64,000 nucleotides of DNA from Acanthococcus lagerstroemiae (Eukaryota; Arthropoda; Insecta; Hemiptera; Eriococcidae). The notes beneath the pieces were generated by a model, which saw nothing but the letters and a program-made list of their open reading frames with translations, was not told the DNA's origin and did not search any database. A program made the position numbers and the translations under genes. Shown here piece by piece: positions 54,071 through 64,000 of this stretch. The stretch lies in contig CM063110.1 in the NCBI GenBank assembly GCA_031841125.1, forward strand, positions 17,727,626 to 17,791,625. Direction: 5' to 3'. Position 1 is the stretch's first letter. Each line of letters opens with the position of its first letter.

Positions 54071-56640
54071 GGATTCTCAAATCGGACTTATGAAAATTGA
54101 GACCAATTTATGTTCTTGAAGGAACCACACCATTGTAAAATACCTATTAGTATACCATTACAGTTCTTCGTACTCCTTTTCCAGTAGATGCAAACGGTGA
54201 AAACTGAGATCATCGTCCAGCAGTACCATATTTATCCACTTTATGGTCTGTCATGTTCTTTTTTTTAATCGAAACAACCGGCGCAGTAGTCGAGTAGTAA
54301 TAGTCAGAGAGAAGCAGAGCAATGGCCGGAATCGAGGACAGGGTTCATCTGCAAAATGGCCCATATAATTTTTTCTTAACGTTTCCATCGAGACGCCCGT
54401 TATCCCCTTCTTCAGGCGCAATAAAGAAAATTGGAGACTTATGTCTATGCCCGAAATTCGGCTAGCAGTTCGTTATGCTTAATCGACGTACAGTGCTTGA
54501 CGAAATCATTCGAGTATTTACTTTTACACCGGTTGATGAAAGGAGTTCAGTGGGAGCATCTGTACCAATCTCGCATCATAACCTTGTGTGCGCGACCAGC
54601 CGTAAATTAATTCTCCAAAACCGGCCTAAAATGACGTAAAAAGTTGGTGCCGCATCCGAAACCGGACTGTCGACCGTTCACCAGAATGGTACGAGGAACT
54701 CCGCTGGATGCCGGAGTATAGTCGCTGCGTGCATGTATGTGTACTGGTTAAGTTGCTGGCTGCTTGCTCCAGGTTCTTCACATTTGCACGCGCAACGTAA
54801 TATCCAGTTTGGCGAGCATGACTACAGCACCATTCGGTTCCTATTTCGGTGTACACATCTATACAGGTTTACGGCATTCGATCGGGCTGAACTTTATCGT
54901 GGGGTGTAGCCTGAAGCTGGTTGTCAGATTTTACTTTTCTTTCTATCTCTCCCTCTCTCTCGTTCCTTCCTTTCTTTCGGTGAACTTGAACTCGACTGCT
55001 GTGCCTATATTGGAATGATTTCGTTTGTGAAATCCGCCTTCTTTACGAGCGACCAGTCAGTAATATTTTAGCTTCGCGTCTTCGTCTTGTTGTATGGTCA
55101 GTATCTCCTGTTGATCGGTATCAGGGTCACAGTTCCTCGTCGAATCGTTGCATCCATAACAAGCCGATGGTGTCGCTTCATGCAGATACCCAAGTTTCAC
55201 CCATTTATGCTCTTTTTGGGATCTCAAGTACAATGTGTTTAATTGTTGGGGGAGGTGGGCAGTCGCAAATTGGGTCGTTGGTTATGCTCTATTTTGTTTT
55301 GGTGTCTCCGCATCTTCCCCTCCTAGTTCGGATTCGGCTTAGCCATATCCATTCCTTGCGTCGCTGGTCGAAGCCATTCACAGGCAGCTCAAGTGCGTCT
55401 ATCAACGCGTGAGGGTCTGGGTTTGCAGATTTCCACCGTCCCCGCCAATCCTCTCCTGCGTTGTAGTTGTCGACTAAGTGTCCGTCAGCCTGCGCCTATG
55501 CGGGTTTCCGAGAGTGTCCTGATGAATTGGTAGGTTCGAGTCTTCCTAATATTTTGTCCGCTCTCACATTGCTACTGCTTTCTGTCTGTGTTCAGAGGCG
55601 GGATGTTATTCAAGAGTATGGTCACCATCAGGCAGGTTTATTCTGCCATATCCCTATGTGTACCTTGGGAAACGTTGTTTTTGGATTCTTTTTCAATCAG
55701 TGAATGCAGCGAACTTGTACTCACCTTTGTCTTTGCAACTCAACATAGCCACACAACCATAACTTAGCTGCATTTCTGTACCTCTTGGTTGAAAAGTCGA
55801 CTGAATCCAACTCTTGTACTTACATTTGTATCTCTTGGTTGGCAACTGCGAGCACATCCAACTCGTGCGTCGAATACGTAACACCGATTACCTCTTTATT
55901 TTGCGAGTATTTCTCCGACAATGTTCGTAATTTCGTTGATCGTATTTGAGCACAGTATACAGAATTGAAGGAAGTTCTATGCTGCACGTGAGGTGTGCAT
56001 CCAGCTCGATTTAAGCACAGTGGGACTCCGACAAATATATCGGTACTACAGATCGAGGACCTGACTGAATGCCGATCCACTTGAACATTGTACTGAGTAG
56101 ACTTCAGTTGTGGATTGGTGCTGTCTGGTAAACGTTCCATCATTCACTTTTGGCTTAGGATAGCTGGTGTTAATTGCGAAGCGCTGGTTCCAAACTTGAG
56201 TAGAAGAACTAAAGTACCCTGACCGGACTCTAGTTCAGAGATGGAAGAATCAGACCCGAATTCGCACGCAGGCCTTTGGTGAAGTAGGGCTGCTGTGGTC
56301 GGTCAAAATGAATTGCTATGATGGGGTTACACGCACGCATTGGTGTGGTTTTATGTTCCGTGTGTTGTTGTTGGATCGAACAATGCGATGTTGAAATCTG
56401 TTTTTTTGGCTTCAGAGCTCTTCAGCGGGAAAATGTTTCAAATCTCCGTTTTCTCCTAGTGATACTGCAATGAAAATAGCTCCCCATCGCCACAGTTCAT
56501 CAATCCGAATTAACAAGATTTGGATTGCAACTCGAGGGCCTGCGAATCTGACTGGAAAAAAAAAGAAGATGCAAAATGTCCACAGTTTTGAAATGTAAAC
56601 ATCATCTAATGAACTGCCGCTGTAGTGATTCACAGTCTAT
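54071..56640. other. No gene recognised
   Basis: Near-even composition with a polypyrimidine stretch at 54934-54984 (TTTCTATCTCTCCCTCTCTC). Frames up to 107 codons on either strand, no domain recognised. If host exons exist in this window, this is a plausible place, but nothing in the sequence proves it. Confidence 0.35.
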
Positions 56641-56689
56641 GAGAAAACTCCGGTTAAGCAAGGTAATTACTAGTATGTACATTGCTAGA

Positions 56690-57130
56690 GATTCCTCAAC
56701 ATAAAGTGTTGAGAATTCGTCAACAGTTGTGAGAGATTTGTCGAGATTGTATGCGGTAGTGTGAAGACTCGCAATGGCCTATTCAAACTGTTTCGGAATC
56801 TATGTGGAGACTCGTTTTGATTATGCCAGTACTCATTAAGACTTTTTGAGACGGTCTTGAGATTAGTGAAGAATCGATGGATGTTGGTTATAAGAGTTAT
56901 GAGGATTCCTTGAGTGGCTGTGAAGGCTTGTAAAGACTTCTTTCAGCTTGTTGAAGACTCGTTTAGACCATGTTGAGATTCGTGTAGATATGTTCTCAGA
57001 CAGTATCGAGACCTGTCAGGAACAGACTATATTGAAACTGTGGAAAGTTATTAAAATAACTGGAGGTATTCAAACTCGTTTGAACTGTGTCAAGTTTTCT
57101 ATTGAAATTTGTTGAGATCTGTGGTGTAAA
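56690..57130 (+). repeat. Degenerate ~11-bp repeat array
   Basis: GTTGAGAATTC, TGTGGAGACTC, GTACTCATTAAGAC, GTTGAAGACTC, GTTTAGACCAT, GTTGAGATTC, with 10-12-bp spacing in most stretches. The pattern returns at 57345-57600. Confidence 0.65.
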
Positions 57131-57344
57131 TCAGAGGGTGGATAAATGTTGAATTCATTTAGTTCCACAGCCATCGCCAGCAATACTTTCTGTCAAAGCT
57201 ATTAGGTGATGAGACTATTAGTGACAAGCTAACAAAATTTCGCCTAAATTTTATTAGTTGATAAGCTTCAGAATTTTATCACCTGATTGTGGGAGAAGAC
57301 ATGTATTCCCATGTCTCCTCTCCTCTTGTGTACGTTTTAAGCCT

Positions 57345-57600
57345 CTGGGTTGTTGAGAATCGTTTAGGAATAGCTTAGAAGTATGTTGAGACTCATGCAA
57401 GCTAATTGAAGACTTGTTGCGCTCACCCGGTCTGTGACCCGACTTTTTCAAGATGTGTGAAAACTCTGTTAAGCTGGACCCATTTGGATTCTTTATTAAA
57501 ACCCATTGAAACTTATTATCATAAAATCGTTGAGAATGGGTTATTACTTGTTCAGACTATGTTAAAACTGCCCTGGAACTGGTTAGGGCACATTTGAACG
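57345..57600 (+). repeat. Degenerate ~11-bp repeat array
   Basis: GTTGAGAATC, GTTTAGGAAT, GTTGAGACTC, ATTGAAGACTT, GTTAAGCTGG, ATTGAAACTT, GTTCAGACTAT, GTTAAAACTG. Confidence 0.65.
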
Positions 57601-57714
57601 ATGGCAATACTCAAATAAGATGTACTAAAACTTTTTCAATATTTCGATATTTTCTCGGGCCCTTTGAAACCTGCTGAGATCAGATTTGTAAATCAGGGAA
57701 TGGATGTTAGTATA

Positions 57715-57862
57715 CAGGGTATCTGCTGGTCATCTAAGTCATCTAAAGTCATTTATTTTGAACAGAAGTCATCTCAAAACCATCAGAGCGAGCAAAAATT
57801 TTGTTGAGGCTATTAAAAAATTGGATAAAGGTCATCGAAAGTCTTTTTTTTATTTATCGATT
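57715..57862 (+). mobile_element. CAGGGTATC element, GGTCATCTAAA family, copy 2 (partial)
   Basis: CAGGGTATCTGCTGGTCATC, then TCATCTAAAGTCATTT, CAGAGCGAGCAAAAATTTTG and GGATAAAGGTCATC as in 13788-14144. The right terminus is missing. Confidence 0.7.
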
Positions 57863-57959
57863 AAGGATCTGGCTAATATCTACGGTTTAAATGGTTTATA
57901 ACTCAAAAAAATGAGAATTTTATCATAAAATTCAGAAGTTATTCGTCTCTAGCAATGCT

Positions 57960-58575
57960 TTCCATTCGCACTGTTGGTTGAGACTGTCTTAATATTGTTA
58001 ACGCTCATATAAGTATCATTGAAAACTGTGTTAGATTCATTCAGCCTGCCTTAAGACTCGTTGCGACTCACTCGGAATATGACTCGATTCAGTTAAGGTG
58101 TTCCAGTATTATCTTTCGATTGACTCGTTTGAACTATATCAAGACTCATTCGAACTTGTTAAGATTGTTTCAAAATCATTGGGAATTGGTTAGATTTCGT
58201 TTAAGACTATGTTAAGACCAGTGGCGTAGCGTTGGGGGGGGGGCACGTGCCCCTTAATATTCCTTTAATATCGTTGTCTTTTAAAAAATACCTCAATTTT
58301 CGACTTTTTCTCCCTTGAAAACCTTATTGTGCCCCCCTCCCCCCCTGGGAAACCCCTAGCTACGCCACTGGTTAAGACTCAAAAAGATTCCGAAGACTCG
58401 CTAGGGCTTATTCGGATAATGACAAAGATTTGTAAACTCGGTTGTATTATCCCAAGACTTTCATTAAAATTTGTTGAGACAATTTAAAGGTTGTTAAAAA
58501 TCCTCCAGAACTCGTTGAAGACTATGGTAAGATTCATTGAGACTCTACTAAGACTTCACGGCTCATTGAACTGCA
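57960..58575 (+). repeat. Degenerate ~11-bp repeat array
   Basis: The clearest array: GTTGAGACTG, TCTTAATATT, GTTAACGCTC, ATTGAAAACTG, TGTTAGATTC, ATTCAGCCTG, CCTTAAGACTC, GTTGCGACTC, ATCAAGACTC, ATTCGAACTT, GTTAAGATTG. Split by the hAT MITE at 58219-58370. Confidence 0.75.
58219..58370. mobile_element. hAT MITE with CAGTGGCGTAGC ends
   Basis: CAGTGGCGTAGCGTTGGGG and CCCCTAGCTACGCCACTG are inverted, enclosing G and C runs (GGGGGCACGTGCCCC). Flanked on both sides by GTTAAGAC, an 8-bp match as expected for hAT. GTTAAGAC is also a unit of the surrounding array, so the match alone is weaker proof than usual. 152 bp, no coding capacity. Confidence 0.88.
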
Positions 58576-58700
58576 GGGTGTCCATTCTCTGGAAAACCTG
58601 GAAAAGTCAGGGAAAAGTCAGAGGAAAGTCAGGAAATTTTGGAATTTTCAGCATTTGTCACCTAAAAGTCAGGGAATTTTGTATAAAAAATCGACTGCGA
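58576..58700 (+). mobile_element. CAGGGTGTCC element edge, GGAAAAGTCAGG words
   Basis: CAGGGTGTCCATTCTCTGG, CCTGGAAAAGTCAGGGAAAA, AGTCAGGAAATTTT. Same style as 1555 and 37260. Right end not found. Confidence 0.6.
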
Positions 58701-59408
58701 AATTCTGTAGTATTTCAAACAGATTTTACCTTATTTCTTATTAAAAAAATGTTTCCTTCTCTTCGCTCAAGCAATTTTCTTATATTTTTTCTTTCACATG
58801 AGAAGGATGTGGGTAATACAACCCACTCTCCTATCACAGTAGTACAGAGTGTGTTGGTGTGATGAAATCGTTTTCATGTTATGTAAAAATTTTTTTTGGA
58901 GAAAGTCGTAATGAAACGAAAATGTGAAAACCAATGAATTCACCTTCTGGGAAATCCTGCCATCGGGCTTTTCTTTGGTTCCCCTCTCCTTCGCAAATGT
59001 AGATAAGGGTGAATGAAAGAGACTTCAGAGATTTTGGGGGAAGAATAATTAATCCACAAAATTTGAAAAAATTCTAAAGACCGCATAATAATTAGAGTCC
59101 ATTGTTTTCAAATATATGACCTTATATTGTATCAGTCGATACTCTTAAATTGAAGCTTCTTCCGTCTCCCCTGATGCCGTAATTTTCCAGATCCCAACCA
59201 CCTTTTTACTTTCATAGCATTTATTGTTAGATAAGCTGCAGCCATTTCACCTGGGTTCCAGAATTCATTTTAATAGTTATTTTCCCTCCCTAAACCATTC
59301 AGGCTCCACGAGGGAGGGGCTAATTCCGGTTACTCTTGTTTTCCTCAAGTTTCAAATTTTTTACGAGATTCTAAAGTCAATTTTTGAACAGGATAGCCAA
59401 CCAAGCTC
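58701..59408. other. No gene recognised
   Basis: AT-rich. No repeats noticed. Confidence 0.4.
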
Positions 59409-59580
59409 GGAGTCGCTGATTTCGAATATCGCCTCAAATTTTTATCCGACCCCTTCCAGAGCACTGTCGTAATACGAATTCAGCTTCTCCGGCGAAAAAT
59501 TGCACGAAGTATCGAAATCGGGGTGGTTTTGTGTCGCTGATTTCGAATATCACTTCCGATTTTTATCTGGACCAAATTTA
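59409..59580. repeat. Two-copy diverged tandem repeat, ~122 bp
   Basis: GTCGCTGATTTCGAATATC occurs at about 59411 and 59533. Each is followed by a TC..ATTTTTATC.GACC block. Confidence 0.65.
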
Positions 59581-60014
59581 AGCTCCTGTTCGTTTTCAGT
59601 TGAGACATTTTTACGATGTTATTTTTAGTTAGCAACACATTGAACAAATAAAACTATATTTTTACCCTATAATTAGAAAGGGTGAATTCCGAGTCAACCG
59701 TTGCTTGTCCTACGCTCTTGCTACCTCATTAGTCGTACCAGGAGGGACAGGATCCAAAAATTACCCCTAAAATCGAATACAGCGATCTCGAAAACCTATA
59801 AACCAATTTTCGAATTTTATTCTTTCACACCCCCCCCCCTCTCGGTCGGCATTAAATCACACGAAGAAAAATCTATGAAGCCGTTAATTGGCATTGCACC
59901 ACGCTGCACCTCATAGAGTGCGTTTTCATTTCCATCATTAAATTTTTACACCCCCTCTGCCACAGCTTCATAAGCACACGGTAGTAAAAAAAATTTTGTG
60001 GAGTGATTGACTAT

Positions 60015-60084
60015 ATTCGCCGCTGACGATGTTCGAAAAAATTTGACACATTCGCCGCTGACGATGTTCGAAAAAATTTGACAC
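60015..60084. repeat. Perfect 35-bp tandem duplication
   Basis: ATTCGCCGCTGACGATGTTC followed by GAAAAAATTTGACAC occurs twice without a mismatch, head to tail. It must be recent, or an assembly artefact. Confidence 0.9.
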
Positions 60085-60155
60085 CCCTCCCCTCTTGCAT
60101 GTGTAATTTCTATTTGAAGGGTCTGGAAAACTGGAAGAACTGGCCTGGAAAAGCG

Positions 60156-60352
60156 GAAAAGTTACCCATTTGTTACCCTCGGGTTACCCTCAGATTACCC
60201 TTGTTTCCCTTTAGTTACCCGGGTAACTGGCTGATACTACGCAATTCTTTATCCTCTAGTTACCCGCGGCGGAAAAGTTGCCCATTTGTTACCCTCAGAT
60301 TACCGCCTTGTTCCCCTTTAGTGACCCGGGTAACTGGTGGTATTTTGCGCAT
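60156..60352. repeat. Diverged tandem duplication with GTTACCC words
   Basis: Unit 1 GTTACCCATTTGTTACCCTC to GACCC-type end with CCCGGGTAACTGG; unit 2 from GTTGCCCATTTGTTACCCTC to CCCGGGTAACTGG. Within units GTTACCC/GATTACCC recurs, so a smaller repeat underlies it. Confidence 0.75.
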
Positions 60353-60359
60353 CGGGTAG

Positions 60360-60500
60360 GCTGCATCAAGATTCTTCAAGATTTTTAGAACGCCGTTAGC
60401 ATTCATTTATACCTATTCGAGACTCATTAGGGCTTCTTAGGGTTCTTTTACTCCCGTAAACTATATCAAGGTTTGTAAAGGTTTAACGAAACTGTTTCTA
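60360..60500 (+). repeat. Short ~11-bp repeat array
   Basis: CATCAAGATTC, TTCAAGATTT, ATTCGAGACTC, ATTAGGGCTTC, TTAGGGTTC, ATCAAGGTTTG. Weaker than the 58 kb array. Confidence 0.5.
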
Positions 60501-60851
60501 TTTTTATGACTCAGATTTATAGGAGGAAAAAAACAGAATTTTTTCATGCACCTTGTAAAATAGAACACGTCTCAGTTAGAAAAATTTGAGTATCTCCATG
60601 TAAAAGTTTTCCCCTGATAGCACCTACCATTGGCGCTGAACCCATCTGGAGTGAAGAGCAGTTGCTCTACATGGAAGTTCTCCATGTGAAAATTGCACAG
60701 AACCAATAAAACTAACCAAAATAAAATGTAGTCTTTTTCGACAATTTTTTCACTATTTTTACAAAAAAGTACGATATCAACTCTGAAAATTTTATCTCAC
60801 TCCATATGAGGTTTATATACTTCGGCGTCCTTCTCTTTTGTATTCCGTGTG

Positions 60852-60932
60852 TAGGGTGTGCCAATTCACTTTTTCTTCTTCTGTATTCCAGAGCGCTTTC
60901 GGCTGTTATGCCATTATCAGTGGAGTACCCTG
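60852..60932. mobile_element. Foldback family TAGGGTRTRC, single arm, copy 3
   Basis: TAGGGTGTGCCAATTCACTT, TTCTTCTTCTGTATTCCAG, AGCGCTTTCGGCTGTTATGC, ATTATCAGTGGAGTACCCT. No right arm follows. Confidence 0.7.
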
Positions 60933-61055
60933 AATGAGACTTGTCTCTTGTGGTCCTGTAGTTATAGTCGAGAGTAGTACCGTATGGTAAACCTGTTAAG
61001 TCTTGTGCTCCTATTGGTTGCCTGTGATTATGCAGTCCGTCCAATCAATGTGTGT

Positions 61056-61236
61056 TCTAATTTTGCTCTCAACCCAAGCCCTAGAATCCGCCCTTTTGAG
61101 CGTACTCAGAGACGTTGGGAGGCTGTTAGGGCTGTTCTAGCCCTCTTAGGTCGAAATGTAGTGAGTTGCTTCGTGGGCTCGAACTTGGGACCTCCGGATT
61201 CCGAGACCAGTGTGCTATCCACTCGGCCAACCAGGC
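61056..61236 (-). mobile_element. tRNA-derived SINE, copy 2
   Basis: Reverse-strand partner of 34920-35127: head CTGGTTGGCCGAGTGGATAG with B-box AAGTTCGAGCCC, body AGGGCTAGAACAGCCCTAAC, CTCAAAAGGGCGGATTCTAG, GGTTGAGAGCAAAAT. It lacks about 24 bp (GGCCGGTTTTTCGGACAAGT + AGTG in copy 1) after the CATTTCGA.CTA block. Confidence 0.85.
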
Positions 61237-62605
61237 CTCTCTTCGGCGCCCTTGGCATCTGCCTTTTGTAATAACATCAGGTAAGCCTTTTCAGTTACGC
61301 AGATAAAATGATATCTCTGGGGGAGGGGACTTGAGGCTCAAAATTCTCACTTTTCTAGAGCGGGAGGGGGTTGAGGAAAACTAGAATTCTTTGGAGCGCA
61401 GTTAGTGGGCTTGGATGGCTTAAACCCCTTCCAGAATCCTCCTTTACGTTGCCTCCGGCCTTTGTAGTCTTGAATTCGCTGTTCAAACTATTTAGTATTT
61501 CTGTTCCTTTAGGTGGTCGTAAATTTGCCACCGCATGCATGCGCTAATAACGCGGTTTACTGGACGTAGCTTACCAAGACGAGTGTACCAGAAGAGTACA
61601 GCGTGACTTGACCCGAACAGAGGTCAAGTGATCCGCGCATCGAGTTTGCAAAATCACTACACCGAAATCAGCCCCGAGTATAATCGCACAATGAGATTAA
61701 ATTCCTTTACAATGAGCGTGAAAACTGAACGTGTCGACTCCGGCCATTGTCGTTTATTACAGCTCGCCAATTGTCCCGGATTATCGTAAAATTTGTGTTC
61801 ACATATTTAATCTGAGATATTATCTCGGTGTGTTCTCTCGCATACACCAGATGATTTATTATACTTATTTTCGCAAATATAATTTGAAAAAAAAAAACAA
61901 AAAAAAAACGAAGTACCGAGACGCATTGCCGATCGAGTGTTGGCAATCGCGTTAGAATTTTATTACCGCATTTAAAATAAAAAAGGTACATAAGTCTTCG
62001 AAACGTCATAAACCAAAACGAGGATGACGATTTCAATTAAAGTTTATTTTAAAAGCGTGAGTCCGAATAACTGATGTACTGAAAACGACAATTCTGTCAC
62101 ATTTTCTTGTTTGGGTACGTGAGTTTACTGAAATTCGTTTTGCTCTAGTGCCCCCACCCCCCTGGTTTGGAGAAGAATCATTGATGTCCGTATATCTAAG
62201 TTGTCTTATTTTTTCGGTCCTTGCAAGGTTGCTGGCGTGCTCGTGCCAATCTGATAGTGCGATCGCGAGAGCACGAAATTTAAGCAACCGCCGCTTCGTA
62301 ATTCTCGAATAACCCGGGCGAAGTCGACAACTCGTAGCCATCCAGCCGGCAAGAGCCTGGAACGAAAAATTTTCTCTAGACTGGTCTGCACTGAGCAGCC
62401 CTGCGCTGGTAGCCCACCTCTAATTATCGCGAATCGCGTTACATTTTTTTTTTCTTTCTTCTCCCGGCGTATAATTGCTGTGGAAACTTTGATCGTCGCC
62501 GGCTACACATCCGAATGAAGTCCGTTATACAAACGGAGAGTGACTTACGAGGTCACCAGAGAACAGAACGTGACTGTGCACTTAGAGATACATGTGATCT
62601 CAATA
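61237..62605. other. No gene recognised
   Basis: Frames of 109 (-, 61707-62036) and 102 codons (-, 62033-62341) are unrecognised. An A-rich run lies at about 61887-61912. Confidence 0.4.
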
Positions 62606-62914
62606 GATGCTGCATGTTGCCGAGTACTGATGCATGATAGTCAACGCTGGGCTGATTAGCTGAATACGTATACTCAGCCTTGCAGTTCTTTCCTCGAATA
62701 ATTCTATTTGGGGGGGGGGGGCTCAGTGACTTTTAGAAGGGTCAGTGTAGCCAGTGAAAAAGTGGATGCTGCTGAGTGCTGACGCACGGTAGTCAACGCT
62801 GAGCTGATCAGAGGAATGCGTACTCAGCCTCGTAGCTCTTTCCTCAAATAAGTCTACGGGGGTGGGGTGGGAGTCAGTGACTGCTAGAAGGGTTTTGTAG
62901 TGAGTGAAAAAGTG
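62606..62914. repeat. Two-copy tandem duplication, ~159-bp unit
   Basis: GATGCTGCATGTTGCCGAGT and GATGCTGCTGAGTGCTGACG start adjacent units. Both contain TAGTCAACGCTG.GCTGAT, TACTCAGCCT, a G run, TCAGTGACT and AGTGAAAAAGTG. Confidence 0.85.
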
Positions 62915-62944
62915 ATCGTGGACCTTCTCAGGTTTAAATTCACA

Positions 62945-63431
62945 TATGTGATGTGGAATAAGAAAACCGACCTTACGTCTGAAAATCCAAATTTGGATTA
63001 TGACATAAATTTGGGGAACTGCATTACTCTTTCGTATATAAGAATATTACAATTTTGTAAAAGTGATTCTAGATAGCGCTGGAGTCAGAGTTTCTCAACC
63101 CTGAACTCGAAGAAAAGTGGAATAAGAAAATCAACCTATGCATTTACGCGAAATTTTGTTTTGTGGCTAAGGCCGGTTTTCTTATTCCATCGGTGTAGGA
63201 GAGGGTCAACCACGTCTTTGCAAAACGAGGTGATAATGATGACGGGGAGACTATCACGGTGCTACAGCAGAGGAAATGATTCGAACGATGTAAAATACGT
63301 GATATCTCCCACTCCAGCCCCCTCCAGACACAAACAAGGCAAGAAGGTAGCGCGAAATTCTTTTAAACGCATATGTTTCGCGAAATTTCGTTTTCTGACG
63401 CGAGGTCGGTTTTCTTATTCCACATCACGTA
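62945..63431. mobile_element. Compound TIR element, GTGGAATAAGAAAACCGACC ends
   Basis: TGATGTGGAATAAGAAAACC + GACCT (62949-62973) and its exact complement (63403-63427) form perfect 25-bp terminal repeats, with TA outside both ends. A second, inner pair (63117-63136 and 63171-63189) has the same ends, and CGCGAAATTT.GTTTT precedes both right ends. Probably one copy inserted into or duplicated within another. No transposase. Confidence 0.85.
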
Positions 63432-63544
63432 TACTTGGATAGGGTCCGGTTCCCATTCGTCTCCTGCAGGTTAATGAAGTTTGGTGTCAGAGACCAAGAC
63501 ACTCCAATTGAACCCATTACTGCCAGATGGAAAGTTGAAAAATG

Positions 63545-64000
63545 TACAGTAGACTCCTGATTATCCGCCCTAATTGGTGCTGAAGGTAGGGCGGATAACG
63601 AAAAGGGCGGATGACCTGCAAACATGTAATTTTGATCCAAAAACATTGAGAAATAGGGAAAATAAGTTTTATTGAATCAGGTACGTTAGAAGGGGAAAAA
63701 AGAAAATGCTGTTGAAGAAAGGAAAGAAAAAAAAAAACTAAAAAGGATTGCTAGCTTTAGTTTTCTAAACATCAGTGACTTTTCCAACGCTGAAAAAGCA
63801 TTGTCAGGATCCATATGTACTGGCGCTTTTCTTACCAGTTTTTCATCATCATCATTAGCTGTAGTGAGGACTAAGGTTGTGATTTTAGTAAGATTTCGTA
63901 TTATTCGCCCTTGGTGAGGCGGATAACCCGGAAAGGCGGGCGGTTAAATTCGAGGTGGATAATCCGGAGGGCGGATAAACTGATGGTGGATAATCGGGAG
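63545..64000. mobile_element. pogo/Tigger-like element, cut by window end
   Basis: TA then CAGTAGACTCCTGATTATCC at left. Many GGCGGATAACC / GGATAATCCG words occur near both ends, and GGATAATCGGGAG at the last bases complements the left terminus. The final bases of the right end lie outside the window. The assignment rests on the TA flank and CAG...GATTATCCG style. The interior (63660-63890) has no transposase frame. Confidence 0.6.

Noticed and set aside
60161..60340. GTTACCC repeats as a telomere-type array
   Set aside because: Irregular spacing, only two larger units, and not a known telomere repeat.

Overview
This window looks like a piece of an AT-rich metazoan genome, most likely an arthropod. 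The reasons are the mix of decayed LINEs (CR1-like, RTE/BovB-like and R1-like), an internally deleted mariner, a tRNA-derived SINE, abundant short TIR and foldback elements, and CpG dinucleotides that are not visibly depleted. A hemipteran-type insect is possible, but that is only a guess. I recognise no host protein-coding gene, no rRNA and no functional tRNA, and nothing bacterial such as an operon. Nearly all supportable features are mobile elements, their fragments, or tandem repeats. Open frames longer than about 100 codons are either LINE or mariner fragments or unrecognised.

Layout. 0-5 kb: a dispersed repeat with a back-to-back splice acceptor/donor motif, a TIR element, then a CR1-like LINE remnant bracketed by two copies of one MITE, both inside TTA/ACT microsatellite. 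5-9 kb: T-rich sequence, a GGCCCACTTTCTC MITE, and an R1-type LINE linker fragment with four in-frame stops. 10-12.7 kb: a three-and-a-bit-copy tandem array of a 0.75-0.9 kb unit, whose last copy was hit by two other elements. 13.8-15.5 kb: a CAGGGTGTC element and a reverse-strand RTE-like LINE with an internal 154-bp duplication. 15.8-16.1 kb: a stretch that looks like low-quality, homopolymer-stretched sequence. 17-23.3 kb: degenerate 11-bp repeats, a hAT-like element and two degenerate tandem arrays. 24.6-28 kb: short TIR/foldback elements and the mariner. 30-33.3 kb: a second hAT-like copy, a plus-strand RTE-like LINE and a hAT MITE. 35 and 61 kb: two SINE copies. 38.2 kb: second copy of the splice-motif repeat. 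39.4-42.4 kb: a nested complex with an R1-like LINE inside a foldback element inside another repeat. 44.7-45.3, 49.7 and 52.2-58.6 kb: long degenerate arrays with a period close to 11 bp. 46.9-48.3 kb: a hAT-like element with a perfect 8-bp target duplication nested in another TIR element. 60-64 kb: small tandem duplications, a compound TIR element and a pogo/Tigger-like element cut by the window end.

Three observations stand out. (1) Short sequences near RTTMARACTC recur at about 11-bp spacing over many kilobases, in opposite orientations in different arrays. (2) A dispersed repeat keeps an intact branch site, polypyrimidine tract and AG|GTGAGT junction, the layout of a recursive-splicing ratchet point. 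(3) A foldback family has arms that differ between copies but match within each copy. All function statements are inference. I could not run alignments or database searches.
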